Notes: a model not told the origin generated them from the sequence alone. A stretch of DNA of 64,000 nucleotides from Crocinitomix algicola (GCF_001661595.2 NZ_LYPF02000001.1:124001-188000); one strand, 5' to 3'. Positions 8,846-18,080 are shown, counted from the first letter of the stretch. Program-made: numbers and translations.

Positions 8846-10068
8846 TCTACAACAATTTTTTTAATAAAAGTCTTTGTAGTGTTCTGTTGTGTGACGGCTA
8901 AAATTAATGTGCCAGGCGGTAAGTCTGTTCTGCTTAATTTATAAAAGGAGTTCGAGGTAGTGGTTTCAAATAATAAAGTTCCAGATAGCGTAAAAAGTTG
9001 AATTGTTTTTTTTCCGTATAACTCTTTCAAATCAATTTGCATTGCTGTTGTAAAAGGATTTGGATAACAATTTAGTTTGTTTACCTCAATATTAAAAACT
9101 GAAAGGGGACCTTTTGGAATGTATTGATAAAATGATTGTTTTTTTCCATCTGATTCTTTTCCAAGGCCTGCGTAACCTTTGTCACCAATGGAAAATGCTA
9201 TGCCATTAGTTCTTGGGCCACCTGGGAACGGCGCGCGTAAAGTCCAAGTCGCACTATTGACATCATATTCCCATAGTTCATCTTTATAGCCACCATCTGT
9301 TCCAAAAACAATAAAGCCTTTGTTTCCTATTGAAAAACTACTTGGTTTTGCTCTTTCCGATCCTGGAAAATCGGGTAATGGTTCCCAAGCATTGGAAATT
9401 GGATCATAAAGATGGATGTCTTTCCTGAAAACATCATGATCAGTTCCAAATCCAACATAGGCTTTGTCATGAATCGTAAAGCTTGTCAATTGGTATCGTT
9501 CTCCACCTGAAAAAGATGTCTTTTCATGCCAAACATCGGTTTCTGGGTCGTATTGCCATAGTTCCGATATGTATGCGTTAGAGCCAATTTTCCCACAGGC
9601 AACATATCCCTTTTCTAAAAGACTAAATCCTGTGCCATGATATAACCCTGTATCACCGCCACCGGGGTAATCAGCTATTCCTTCCCACACATTTAATATT
9701 GGATCATATTTCCAAAAATCTTTAAGTTTTACTCCCAGTTCGGAGTCATCGTGTGAAAAACCGGTGCCTACATACCCCATACCCGAAGCAGCAAAAGCAA
9801 CAGCGTCTCTTCTCGGTGATCCCGGAATTGAAGCTTTTTGTGTCCAAGTGTCGGCTTCAGGATCATATGCCCATAAGTCATTATGTGTTTGCTCTGCAGT
9901 ATCAATTCCGCAACCTACATAACCAAACTCTTCAATGGAAAAAGCAACCGCCTTCTCTCTCTTTAATCCGCCGAACGAACTTTTTTTATTCCACGTATTT
10001 TCTTGACCAAAACTGGCGAACGCGCCAAGTATTGAGATTATTAATATAATTTGAATAGTTTTCATCAT
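8842..10068 (-). CDS. Secreted kelch-repeat protein with T9SS sorting domain (paralogue)
   Basis: This 408-residue first gene of the operon is a paralogue of the next one. It has a signal peptide (MKTIQIILIISILGAFASFGQ), six kelch blades with repeated GYVG(C/T)G and WxYDPExDxWxxKxxFxG(G/S)xR patterns, and a C-terminal sorting domain beginning near INKLNCYPNPFTTAM and ending KTFIKKIVVE. Two Met codons open the frame and either could be used. Tandem duplication of kelch genes followed by divergence is the simple explanation. The product probably acts outside the cell or on the outer membrane surface. Confidence 0.85.
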   Translation of the reverse strand: MMKTIQIILIISILGAFASFGQENTWNKKSSFGGLKREKAVAFSIEEFGYVGCGIDTAEQTHNDLWAYDPEADTWTQKASIPGSPRRDAVAFAASGMGYVGTGFSHDDSELGVKLKDFWKYDPILNVWEGIADYPGGGDTGLYHGTGFSLLEKGYVACGKIGSNAYISELWQYDPETDVWHEKTSFSGGERYQLTSFTIHDKAYVGFGTDHDVFRKDIHLYDPISNAWEPLPDFPGSERAKPSSFSIGNKGFIVFGTDGGYKDELWEYDVNSATWTLRAPFPGGPRTNGIAFSIGDKGYAGLGKESDGKKQSFYQYIPKGPLSVFNIEVNKLNCYPNPFTTAMQIDLKELYGKKTIQLFTLSGTLLFETTTSNSFYKLSRTDLPPGTLILAVTQQNTTKTFIKKIVVE

Positions 10069-10111
10069 ATAAAAATACTAGACTCTGAAAATTCTATAAT
10101 CCTAGTCTTAC

Positions 10112-10119
10112 CAAAGGTA
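10112..10119 (-). promoter_or_regulatory. -7 box upstream of the kelch operon
   Basis: The minus strand reads TACCTTTG, matching TAnnTTTG, 44 bases before the first kelch gene. It sits in a short imperfect inverted repeat (TCCTA...TAGGA). The 180-base gap to pepD is a divergent promoter region; no clear plus-strand element was found. Confidence 0.4.
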
Positions 10120-10248
10120 GGAATTGAATTAGAATTAATTAGAAAAACTTGACGATTTTCTTAACGTGAATTTGTGAGAATTGGTTGAAAAATCTAAATA
10201 TCCCAAAGTCGTTTTAATGAAGTTGAATGATTAACTTAGCTAAAAAAA

Positions 10249-11712
10249 ATGAATATGGCTGTACGAAATTTAGAACCAAGAATTATCTGGAATCATTTTG
10301 AAGACTTGAATGAAGTTCCAAGACCTTCGAAAAAAGAAGACCGTGTAATTGAGTTTATGTTAGATTTTGGTAATGAATTGGGGTTAAAAACATTAAAAGA
10401 TGATATTGGAAATGTGGTTATAAAAAAGCCTGCTACTAAGGGTTTTGAGGATAAAAAAACGGTTATTCTACAGTCACATTTAGACATGGTTCATCAAAAA
10501 AATAATGCCACCATATTCGATTTTGAAAAAGAAGGTATTCGCTCATTTATTGACAATGAATGGGTTAAGGCCGATGGTACCACCTTAGGAGCTGATAATG
10601 GAATGGGAGTGGCAGCAGCGATGGCAATTTTATCCTCTAATGATATTGAACATCCTGCAATTGAAGCATTATTCACAATTGATGAAGAAACAGGTATGAC
10701 AGGAGCTAAAGAACTGGATGGTCAAATGCTTTCTGGAGATATTTTATTGAATTTAGATACAGAAGATGATGATGAGTTTTCAGTTGGTTGTGCCGGTGGA
10801 ATTGACACAAATACTAAATACTTATACAAAACTGAGGAGGTGCCTTCTGGAGCGATTGGTATAAGAATTAGTGTGAATGGTCTAAAAGGCGGTCATTCCG
10901 GTATGGATATTCACTTAGGAAGAGGTAATGCGAATTTATGGATGAACCGATTGGTTTTTGAGTTAAACAAACAGTTTGATTTAAGAATAGTTGAATTAGA
11001 AGGAGGTAGCTTAAGAAATGCAATTCCTCGTGAAAGCGAAGGCGTTTTTGCTTTGCTAGAAGGAAGTTATAGTGATTTAACCAAGTCTTTTTCTGTCATC
11101 AAAGAGGCTATTTTAGCAGAGTTTTCAGTGGTAGAAGAAAAAGCCGATATTACGTTAGAGACGATTGACTCAGTTAAGAAAGAAATGGTTAGTGTAGAAG
11201 ATCAGAAAAAAATATTATCCTCGATATACACGAATCCTAATGGAGTTTGGAAAATGAGTGAAAAAATGGAAGGAATAGTGGAGACGTCATCTTCTTTGGC
11301 TAAAGTCATTGTTAGAAATGGAGAGTTTGTAACACAATCCCTTCAACGAAGCATGATAGAAAGTGGTAAAGAAGATATTGCGAATGCGTTAAAAACAAAT
11401 TATGAGGCGATCGGAGCGGAGGTTATACAGAGTGGGGATTATCCTGGGTGGGCTCCAAATCCGAATTCACCAATTCTCGAAGTTTTGCTAAAAAAGTATC
11501 GTGAAATGTTTGATGATGAACCTCGAGTTCAGGCTTGTCATGCAGGACTTGAATGCGGTATTTTGAGTAAACATTTACCGGGTTGTGATATGATTTCTTT
11601 TGGACCAACTATTAAAAACCCTCATTCGCCTGACGAAATGGTCAATATAAAATCGGTGCAAAAGTTTTGGAGCTTTCTGTTAGAGGTCTTGAAGAATATT
11701 CCGAATAAATAG
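10249..11712 (+). CDS. pepD: Aminoacyl-histidine dipeptidase (Xaa-His dipeptidase, M20)
   Basis: The 487-residue protein matches PepD, a two-zinc M20-family dipeptidase that cleaves dipeptides such as carnosine. Metal-binding and catalytic segments are in order: QSHLDMVH, the bridging Asp in GADNGMG, the catalytic Glu pair in DEETGMTGA, NLDTEDDDE, the dimerisation-domain GGHSGMDIHLGRG, and a C-terminal His in ACHAGLECG. Length is normal for the family (about 485). A second ATG two codons in (MAVRNLEPRI) could also start it. The product is cytoplasmic; the lipoprotein gene four bases downstream is probably co-transcribed. Confidence 0.93.
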   Translation: MNMAVRNLEPRIIWNHFEDLNEVPRPSKKEDRVIEFMLDFGNELGLKTLKDDIGNVVIKKPATKGFEDKKTVILQSHLDMVHQKNNATIFDFEKEGIRSFIDNEWVKADGTTLGADNGMGVAAAMAILSSNDIEHPAIEALFTIDEETGMTGAKELDGQMLSGDILLNLDTEDDDEFSVGCAGGIDTNTKYLYKTEEVPSGAIGIRISVNGLKGGHSGMDIHLGRGNANLWMNRLVFELNKQFDLRIVELEGGSLRNAIPRESEGVFALLEGSYSDLTKSFSVIKEAILAEFSVVEEKADITLETIDSVKKEMVSVEDQKKILSSIYTNPNGVWKMSEKMEGIVETSSSLAKVIVRNGEFVTQSLQRSMIESGKEDIANALKTNYEAIGAEVIQSGDYPGWAPNPNSPILEVLLKKYREMFDDEPRVQACHAGLECGILSKHLPGCDMISFGPTIKNPHSPDEMVNIKSVQKFWSFLLEVLKNIPNK

Positions 11713-11716
11713 AAGC

Positions 11717-12091
11717 ATGAGACTTATATTTGGATTTTACTTTTTGCTTGGTGCTTTATTTAGCTGTGCTCCAGGAAATTTAAAACATCAAAGATTCGTC
11801 GTGAATAACACGTCTGAAGATACATTGGTGGTTCGAAACGGTGATATTATGAATGCCATCGATACTATTTTTCCTGCTGCTTCCCGTTTAATTTATGAAT
11901 ATGAAGTCTTGGATACCAAACAAGAGTATGAATCGTGTAAATGGCAAGGGGATATGCTCTCAATTGAAACTAAAAATGGAGAATTAATAAATCGGTCGGT
12001 TATTATTGAAAGCAATTGGACTTATACAATGTCTGGTGATAAAGAGCGTACGCAAAAATGTAGTTTCGTAGTGACTGATGATGATTTTTAA
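11717..12091 (+). CDS. Small lipoprotein of unknown function
   Basis: This 124-residue product has a lipoprotein signal (MRLIFGFYFLLGALFSC, Cys17). The rest is hydrophilic with no family I recognise. It follows pepD after four bases, so it is likely in the same transcript. Its stop codon overlaps that of the convergent recQ gene by two bases, leaving no room for a terminator between them. Confidence 0.65.
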   Translation: MRLIFGFYFLLGALFSCAPGNLKHQRFVVNNTSEDTLVVRNGDIMNAIDTIFPAASRLIYEYEVLDTKQEYESCKWQGDMLSIETKNGELINRSVIIESNWTYTMSGDKERTQKCSFVVTDDDF

Positions 12092-13998
12092 GATCGGTTG
12101 ACTCGAATCATTTTTCCAGTTTGATCCAGGTGTATTTCATTATGGTCTGCTAAATTTCTCAAAGCATGGAGAACATCCTCTTCTTTATACGCATTTAAAG
12201 CTGCTAGAACAGTAGTAATGGGCGTATATTCTTCTTTCTTTGCGATTACGGTTAAGATTTTCTTTAATTGTGAGTTTAAAATCTTAAAGTCCGTTTTTAA
12301 GTGATTAATACAACTATTGCATCTAAAGCAATTTTCTTCATTCTTTTCTCCAAAATAGTTCAGAAGAAAATTGTTTTTACATGACGTTGTTTCCAAAAAA
12401 TCTATGACAGCTTCAATCTGTTGCTTGGCTATATCTTTTCGGTCTTTATAGATGGAAGGGGGAATCGAAAAGTTGGAGTCGAGTAAACGTTCTGTAATAT
12501 ATGTAATTGTAGGTTTTTCAGATCTAGGAATAAAATCTACAACTTCATGTTGATGTAAGAACTGAAGTTTAGAATGAATAGTTTGAAGACTCAGCCCAGT
12601 TGCTTTTTTTAATTTAAACTCATTTAATCTGGCGTAATCTTCATAAACACTCATTTCAGTTCGAAGAATGAATTGAATAATTTTATGTAAATCTTTATCT
12701 TTTACTTGAAAATTATAAAGATCATGATTATTCCCCAAAACTTTTAAGCGACTGGGCTGCTTGTAATTTTCGGATAAAAAAATGAACCCACATAGCTCTA
12801 AAAATTTTAAAGCATTATACACCAATAGGAGGTTGAACTTATATTTATTAGCGAATTCGGCTAAATCAATTGGATAAACCTCGTTTAATCCTGCTCCAAT
12901 AGCGATTTGAAAATGATTTCCCAGCGCATTGTACACTTGTTTAATAAAAGGAATTGGAGGGTATTTTGTCGCTACACTTTCTTCCAGTAGTTGAAGATCT
13001 TTTTCGTTATAATAGAGATTAGAAACCGCTTCATTTCCATCTCTTCCAGCTCTACCAGCTTCTTGGAAATAGGCTTCTATGGAATGCGGGGCATCATGAT
13101 GTAGTACAAATCTAACATCTGGCTTGTCTATGCCCATTCCAAATGCGTTTGTGGAAACGATAACCCTAATTTTATTAGAGAACCAAGCTGCTTGTTTTCT
13201 TTTTCGTTCATCGTATTCAAGCCCAGCATGATAAAAATCAACTGAAAAACCCTTTTCATGAAGTTTAAGCGCTAATTCTTTCACTTTTCGACGTGTACTA
13301 CAATAAATAATTCCTGAACCTTCATTGCAACGCAGGAAATGTTCGATTCTGTTCAATTTATTTGAAGTTAAACAACTATTGTAGGTTAAATTTGGACGTC
13401 TAAAAGATTGCCGAATAACGTTGTTCGATTTAAATTGCAGTTTTTCTTGAATATCGTTTACTACATCCTGAGTGGCAGTAGCGGTTAATGCTAAAAAAGT
13501 TACGTTCGGTTTAATTTTTCTAAGAGCAGCTATTTCTAAGTAAGGGGGTCTGAAATCATATCCCCATTGCGAAATACAATGGGCTTCGTCAACAGCTATT
13601 AAATTGACATTCATTTTTTCAAATCGCGCTTTGAATAATCTCGTTTTTAATCGTTCAGGAGAAACATATAAAAATTTAGTTTGTCCGTAAATAGCGTTGT
13701 CTAAAGCAATGTCAATTTGTTTTTTTGACATGCTGGAATTAACAGCTACTGCATTTACCCCTCGAGATTTTAACTGTCTTACTTGGTCCTCCATTAATGC
13801 AATCAATGGAGAAATAACAATGCATATCCCTTCGAGCATAATTCCTGGTACTTGGTAACAAATTGATTTCCCACCGCCAGTAGGGAGTAAGGCTAGGGTG
13901 TCCTTTTTTTCTAAAACCGCTGAAACAATATCTTTTTGACCCGCTCTAAATTCAGCGTATCCCCAATATTGATTTAATATGTCTATCGGATTCTTCAG
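12088..13998 (-). CDS. recQ: ATP-dependent DNA helicase RecQ, second copy, apparent CTG start
   Basis: The longest ATG-initiated frame (from 13839) begins inside the helicase core, after Walker A. Reading upstream in frame restores a normal N-terminus (KNPIDILNQYWGYAEFRAGQ, then LLPTGGGKS) back to a stop at 14011-14013. No ATG, GTG or TTG lies between that stop and the conserved N-terminus; the best-placed codon is CTG at 13998, giving 636 residues, normal for this subfamily. DEAH (AVDEAHCISQWGYDFRP), motif VI (QEAGRAGRDG) and zinc cysteines (C-x16-C-x2-C-x2-C) are intact, and no HRDC domain is evident. Either CTG is a true start or the base differs from an original ATG. A functional helicase seems likely. 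Confidence 0.88.
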   Translation of the reverse strand: MKNPIDILNQYWGYAEFRAGQKDIVSAVLEKKDTLALLPTGGGKSICYQVPGIMLEGICIVISPLIALMEDQVRQLKSRGVNAVAVNSSMSKKQIDIALDNAIYGQTKFLYVSPERLKTRLFKARFEKMNVNLIAVDEAHCISQWGYDFRPPYLEIAALRKIKPNVTFLALTATATQDVVNDIQEKLQFKSNNVIRQSFRRPNLTYNSCLTSNKLNRIEHFLRCNEGSGIIYCSTRRKVKELALKLHEKGFSVDFYHAGLEYDERKRKQAAWFSNKIRVIVSTNAFGMGIDKPDVRFVLHHDAPHSIEAYFQEAGRAGRDGNEAVSNLYYNEKDLQLLEESVATKYPPIPFIKQVYNALGNHFQIAIGAGLNEVYPIDLAEFANKYKFNLLLVYNALKFLELCGFIFLSENYKQPSRLKVLGNNHDLYNFQVKDKDLHKIIQFILRTEMSVYEDYARLNEFKLKKATGLSLQTIHSKLQFLHQHEVVDFIPRSEKPTITYITERLLDSNFSIPPSIYKDRKDIAKQQIEAVIDFLETTSCKNNFLLNYFGEKNEENCFRCNSCINHLKTDFKILNSQLKKILTVIAKKEEYTPITTVLAALNAYKEEDVLHALRNLADHNEIHLDQTGKMIRVNRS

Positions 13999-14139
13999 TG
14001 TATTGAAATTTTAATAAACGAAATTAAGAATTCTATTCCAATGTATAATTCGAGATTGGACGTTGTCAGTATAAATTTGTCAAAAAGCTTGAACTGGAGG
14101 TGTTAATAATTCTAAAGGATTGAGATTATACCATTAGGC

Positions 14140-14173
14140 TTGGATTAGAATCAATAAATAATGCCTATCTTTG
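14140..14173 (+). promoter_or_regulatory. Bacteroidota-type promoter of the ilvE operon
   Basis: TTG at 14140-14142 and TATCTTTG at 14166-14173 are 23 bases apart, at the upper end of the usual range. The -7 box ends 23 bases before the ilvE ATG. Confidence 0.65.
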
Positions 14174-14196
14174 CACTAAATTAAAAATGGACAAAT

Positions 14197-15267
14197 ATGG
14201 CTACAGATACCGTAAATATTAAGATTACTAAAGTTGAAAAGTCCAAAATTGATCAAGTTGATTTTGACAACTTGCCTTTTGGGAAATTCTTTTCAGATCA
14301 TATGTTTGAAATGGATTATGTGGATGGTAAATGGCAAGAACCAACAATTGTTCCGTTTGGTAATTTAAGTCTTCATCCAGCAACTTCAGCAATTCATTAC
14401 GGTCAATCTATTTTTGAAGGAATGAAAGCACAAAAGGGTGCTGATGGACAAGTATTAGTTTTTAGGCCTGACATGAACGCTAAACGATTCAACGAGTCAG
14501 CTAAAAGAATGTCGATGCAACCCGTACCTGAAGAAATTTTTCTAGAAGGTCTAAAACAATTATTAGATATTGATCGTGAATGGATTTCAGATAAAGAGGG
14601 ACTATCACTTTATATTCGTCCCTTTATGTTTGCTACTGATGATTATGTAGGTATTCGACCTTCAGAAAAGTATAAATTTTTGATTATTACATCACCTGTT
14701 GGAGCGTACTATTCAGAGCCGGTTAGAGTTAAAATTGAAACTAAATATACACGAGCTGCTGAAGGTGGTGTAGGACAAGCGAAAACGGCTGGTAATTATG
14801 CGGCATCGCTTTATCCGGCTGCATTAGCGCAGAAAGAAGGGTATCGCCAATTAATTTGGACCGACGCTAAAACTCATACGTATATTGAAGAGGCTGGTAC
14901 AATGAATATCATTTTTGTTATTGATAATAAAGTGATTACTCCAGCGGAATCGACAGACACAATTCTTAAAGGGATTACTAAACGAAGTGTCCTAGAAATT
15001 GCTCAAGATTGGGGGTATGAGATAGAGGAACGAAAAGTGACAGTGGAAGAGGTTATTTCTGCAATTAAAGAAGGTCGTTTACAAGATGCCTTTGGTGCAG
15101 GAACGGCTGCTACAATTGCGCATATTAGCGCTATCGGTTATGATGGTGTTGACTATGAGTTGCCAGCAATTGAAACAAGGGAGCTTTCAAATAAGATTAA
15201 AGACTATATCACTGAATATAAAACTGGAAAATTAGAAGATAAATTTAATTGGTTAATGAAATTTTAA
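14197..15267 (+). CDS. ilvE: Branched-chain amino acid aminotransferase
   Basis: The 356-residue protein is a fold-type IV PLP enzyme that moves the amino group between glutamate and leucine, isoleucine or valine. The PLP lysine is Lys196 in VGQAKTAGNYA; the downstream TYIEEAGTMNIIF and GTAATIAHI segments bind the cofactor phosphate and the substrate. Length and the N-terminal extension fit the bacterial and eukaryotic BCAT2-like branch. It heads a tightly packed set with aroE, a lipoprotein gene and miaA, and has a clear promoter. Confidence 0.95.
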   Translation: MATDTVNIKITKVEKSKIDQVDFDNLPFGKFFSDHMFEMDYVDGKWQEPTIVPFGNLSLHPATSAIHYGQSIFEGMKAQKGADGQVLVFRPDMNAKRFNESAKRMSMQPVPEEIFLEGLKQLLDIDREWISDKEGLSLYIRPFMFATDDYVGIRPSEKYKFLIITSPVGAYYSEPVRVKIETKYTRAAEGGVGQAKTAGNYAASLYPAALAQKEGYRQLIWTDAKTHTYIEEAGTMNIIFVIDNKVITPAESTDTILKGITKRSVLEIAQDWGYEIEERKVTVEEVISAIKEGRLQDAFGAGTAATIAHISAIGYDGVDYELPAIETRELSNKIKDYITEYKTGKLEDKFNWLMKF

Positions 15268-15347
15268 CGAATTACATAGTAAATGGAATGAAAGGGGAGA
15301 ATTTATTTTTCCCTTTTTTTATGATTGAAAATAAAACTGATGATGGT

Positions 15348-16079
15348 ATGAAGTATGGTTTGATTGGGAAAGATATAGGGTATTCATTTTCAAAAGAGTA
15401 TTTTGAAAAAAAATTCAAAACACTTGGAATTGATGCTACGTATGAAAATATTTCTTTGAATAACATAGCTGAATGCACGTCAATATTTGAAAATGATTTT
15501 AACGGTATTAATGTTACTATTCCTTACAAAGAGAAAATTATTCCATTTTTGGACGAATTAAGTCCTGAAGCGGCAACGGTTGGGGCCGTAAATACGGTGA
15601 AGATAAAAGGAGGAGTGAAGTACGGGTATAATACTGATGTATATGGTTTTAGACAGGCAATTAAACCATTTTTTAAATCCCATCATGAGCGAGCGATGAT
15701 ATTAGGAACGGGAGGTGCTGCGAAAGCAGTGAATTATGTTTTAGAAAATTTAGGGGTGAATGTTATTCAAATTTCACGAACTAAAAGAGATTCTAAAACC
15801 TTTGGCTACGAAGATATTAATGAAAACATGATGAGTTTTAATGGAATTATCGTGAATACCAGTCCTGTAGGAACTTATCCTAACGTTGAAGATTTTCCCC
15901 TAATACCCTATGAATATTTTACCGAAAAACATTTGGCCATCGATTTAACCTATAATCCTTTAGAAACCTTATTTTTGAAAAAAGCAAAAGCGAAAGGTGC
16001 ATGGACCATGAATGGTTTAACAATGCTTCATCAACAAGCAGAAGAAGCATGGAAAATTTGGAACAATGATGAGATTTAG
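15348..16079 (+). CDS. aroE: Shikimate dehydrogenase
   Basis: AroE reduces 3-dehydroshikimate to shikimate with NADPH in the aromatic amino acid pathway. The start is taken at ATG 15348 (MKYGLIGKDIGYSFS), the usual AroE N-terminus; the frame is open to 15249, inside ilvE, but those residues do not look like AroE. Visible are the substrate-binding SFS motif, the catalytic lysine in NVTIPYKEKI, the NADP loop GTGGAAKA and the C-terminal GLTMLHQQAEEAW. At about 243 residues it is near the short end of the family. It overlaps the next gene by 14 bases. Confidence 0.93.
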   Translation: MKYGLIGKDIGYSFSKEYFEKKFKTLGIDATYENISLNNIAECTSIFENDFNGINVTIPYKEKIIPFLDELSPEAATVGAVNTVKIKGGVKYGYNTDVYGFRQAIKPFFKSHHERAMILGTGGAAKAVNYVLENLGVNVIQISRTKRDSKTFGYEDINENMMSFNGIIVNTSPVGTYPNVEDFPLIPYEYFTEKHLAIDLTYNPLETLFLKKAKAKGAWTMNGLTMLHQQAEEAWKIWNNDEI

Positions 16080-16644
16080 TTTTATTTTTTTAGTAATTGG
16101 GTTAATTGGATGTGCAGAGGAAAAGCGACAAAATTTTACCACATTAAGTGATGATGGTACAATTGTAATATCTGATGAATCAATTGAAATCCTAGAAGAT
16201 ATTCAGGCAGATTATGATCGGTGTAAAAAAAATGAAACGGATGATCAAGAATGCAATCAATTTACGGCAGAAGCTTTGTGTAGGTTTTATGAAGTTGATG
16301 ATTTTAGATCGAACGATGATTATGTTTCATATCGTGATATAAAAGACATTGTAACATTGAACGGTGGGACATGGAAGGCAATAGGTTTGGCGACAGAGCA
16401 AGAAAACCTGGTTCAGGCGCAAGATTATGCAAATGACGCTAAGCCAACAATAGCATTTGACCCTACCAAGTCAAATCATGTGGCTATAATATTGCCAGGA
16501 GAAATGAAAACATCAGGGTCGTGGGGAATGAAGGTTCCCAATTCGGCTAGCTTTTTTGTTCACAAAGCCGATTCTTACATTAATAAAGGTTTAAGTTATT
16601 CATTTACATCTCCTGAAGGAATAATTCTATATGCTAAAAAATAG
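16066..16644 (+). CDS. Lipoprotein with papain-fold (NlpC/CHAP-like) features
   Basis: The 192-residue product has a lipoprotein signal (FIFLVIGLIGC, Cys16). The mature part carries ECNQFTAEAL with Cys63 and SNHVAIILPG with His138, followed by SGSWGMKVPNS. A Cys at the start of a helix and a His opening a strand is the pattern of NlpC/P60 and CHAP amidases that cut peptidoglycan peptides. That assignment is my inference from the motifs, not a firm family match. It starts 14 bases inside aroE, and its stop overlaps the GTG of miaA, so it is translated as part of the operon. Confidence 0.6.
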   Translation: MMRFSFIFLVIGLIGCAEEKRQNFTTLSDDGTIVISDESIEILEDIQADYDRCKKNETDDQECNQFTAEALCRFYEVDDFRSNDDYVSYRDIKDIVTLNGGTWKAIGLATEQENLVQAQDYANDAKPTIAFDPTKSNHVAIILPGEMKTSGSWGMKVPNSASFFVHKADSYINKGLSYSFTSPEGIILYAKK

Positions 16645-17567
16645 TGAATAATTCGTACAACCTTATAACTATTCTTGGTCCAACAGCAAGCGGTAAAACG
16701 CACTTAGCTTGTCAACTTGCCTCAAAAATTGGAGGGGAAATTATCAGTGCTGATTCTCGCCAAATATATAAGGAGATGGATATTGGGACAGGTAAAGACC
16801 TTGAAGAGTACGTAATTGAAGGTGTCAATATTCCAGTTCATCTTATTGACATAAAACCACCTGGCTATAAATATAACATTGCAGAGTATCATAATGATTT
16901 TCAATTGGCATTTAATGAAATAAGAGGTAGGAATAATGTTCCAATAATATGTGGAGGTAGTGGTTTATATATTGATACGGCACTTTATGGTAATTCTTTT
17001 TTAGGAATTCCAACCGATGAAAGTCTATGGGCAAGTTTGAAGATGGTATCGACACAGGAGCTCGATAAACAGTTTTCCGCATTGCCAAAAGAAATTAAAT
17101 CTCAATTAAGTGGTAATACAATTCCTCGAAAAATTAGAGCAATAGAAATTTATAATTTTCTCAAAAATAATCCGACTTGGCAGCCCCTGAAAACATCCAA
17201 AATAAAACCGATAATTTTTGGTGTTAATATTGATCGAGACTTGAGAAGAGACAAAATTACCAAACGCTTAAAAAAAAGGTTGGAAGAAGGCTTGGTTGAA
17301 GAGGTTCAATTTCTCTTAGAAAAGTACTTAACCTATGAAGATTTGGAGTATTATGGACTTGAATATAAATGGGTGGGGAGCTATTTAAAAGAGGAAATCA
17401 CGCGAAAAGAACTTTTTGAAAGACTTGAAATTGCCATTCATCAGTTTGCGAAAAGACAGATGACATGGTTTAGAAGAATGGAAAAGAAAGGGGCAACTAT
17501 TCATTGGCTAGATGCCTCACTTCCTACTCATCAAAAACTAAATTTCATAAAACAATTAGCGTTTTGA
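16644..17567 (+). CDS. miaA: tRNA dimethylallyltransferase MiaA
   Basis: MiaA adds a dimethylallyl group to A37 of tRNAs that read codons starting with U. The P-loop is GPTASGKT, followed by SADSRQIYKEMDIGTGK and the GGSGLYIDT segment of the family. The start is GTG at 16644, whose last base region overlaps the preceding stop (TAGTG); no ATG is suitably placed. The 307-residue length is normal. Its 3' end overlaps the convergent membrane-protein gene by 12 bases. Confidence 0.95.
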   Translation: MNNSYNLITILGPTASGKTHLACQLASKIGGEIISADSRQIYKEMDIGTGKDLEEYVIEGVNIPVHLIDIKPPGYKYNIAEYHNDFQLAFNEIRGRNNVPIICGGSGLYIDTALYGNSFLGIPTDESLWASLKMVSTQELDKQFSALPKEIKSQLSGNTIPRKIRAIEIYNFLKNNPTWQPLKTSKIKPIIFGVNIDRDLRRDKITKRLKKRLEEGLVEEVQFLLEKYLTYEDLEYYGLEYKWVGSYLKEEITRKELFERLEIAIHQFAKRQMTWFRRMEKKGATIHWLDASLPTHQKLNFIKQLAF

Positions 17568-18080
17568 TTTTTTTAATCCTCCAATCGTATATTTTAATGT
17601 GAACGCGGACGAAGTGTTAAACAGAAGGTTTTGATTTTGATGATTCGAATAACCGATGGTTGGTTTAATATCGTAGGATAAAATTAACGGCACACCATGT
17701 TTATTGAAATCATATTCTAATCCGAACTGCAATCCAAGACCTAACCGATTTACAGAGGTTTTATTCAGGTAAGAATCATCGTAACGATGAAAGCCATTTA
17801 TGCCGGCACCTAGGTACCAATTTAATCCTCCTTTGATGTTCCAAACATGCTGATAGTATATTGAACTTTGAAATTGAAATATTTGACTGTTGTTGCCGAT
17901 AGAGGCACCTCCATTTAAACTAAACGATAACCTACTTCGAGGCGATAGACCCAATTGATAATTAAGAGAAGGTGCCCAACGGTTGTAATGCTCGAACTGT
18001 AATCCTAAGCTATGCTTATAAACCTGCGCATTAGAAAATGTGCTAATACTTAAAACTAGAATAAACAATATTTTTTTCAT
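17556..18080 (-). CDS. Predicted small outer-membrane beta-barrel protein
   Basis: The 174-residue product has a signal peptide (MKKILFILVLSISTFSNA) and alternating hydrophobic/polar stretches rich in Gly, Tyr, Leu and Asn (for example RLGLGLQFGLEYDF, HSLGLQFEHYNRW), as in small outer-membrane barrels. No specific family was recognised. It stands alone and converges on miaA, with the 3' ends overlapping by 12 bases. Confidence 0.6.
   Translation of the reverse strand: MKKILFILVLSISTFSNAQVYKHSLGLQFEHYNRWAPSLNYQLGLSPRSRLSFSLNGGASIGNNSQIFQFQSSIYYQHVWNIKGGLNWYLGAGINGFHRYDDSYLNKTSVNRLGLGLQFGLEYDFNKHGVPLILSYDIKPTIGYSNHQNQNLLFNTSSAFTLKYTIGGLKKSKR

Noticed and set aside
13839-13998. Reading the second RecQ as a truncated pseudogene because its first ATG is internal.
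   Set aside because: The upstream frame is open and fully conserved through Walker A, so the gene is complete apart from the start codon.
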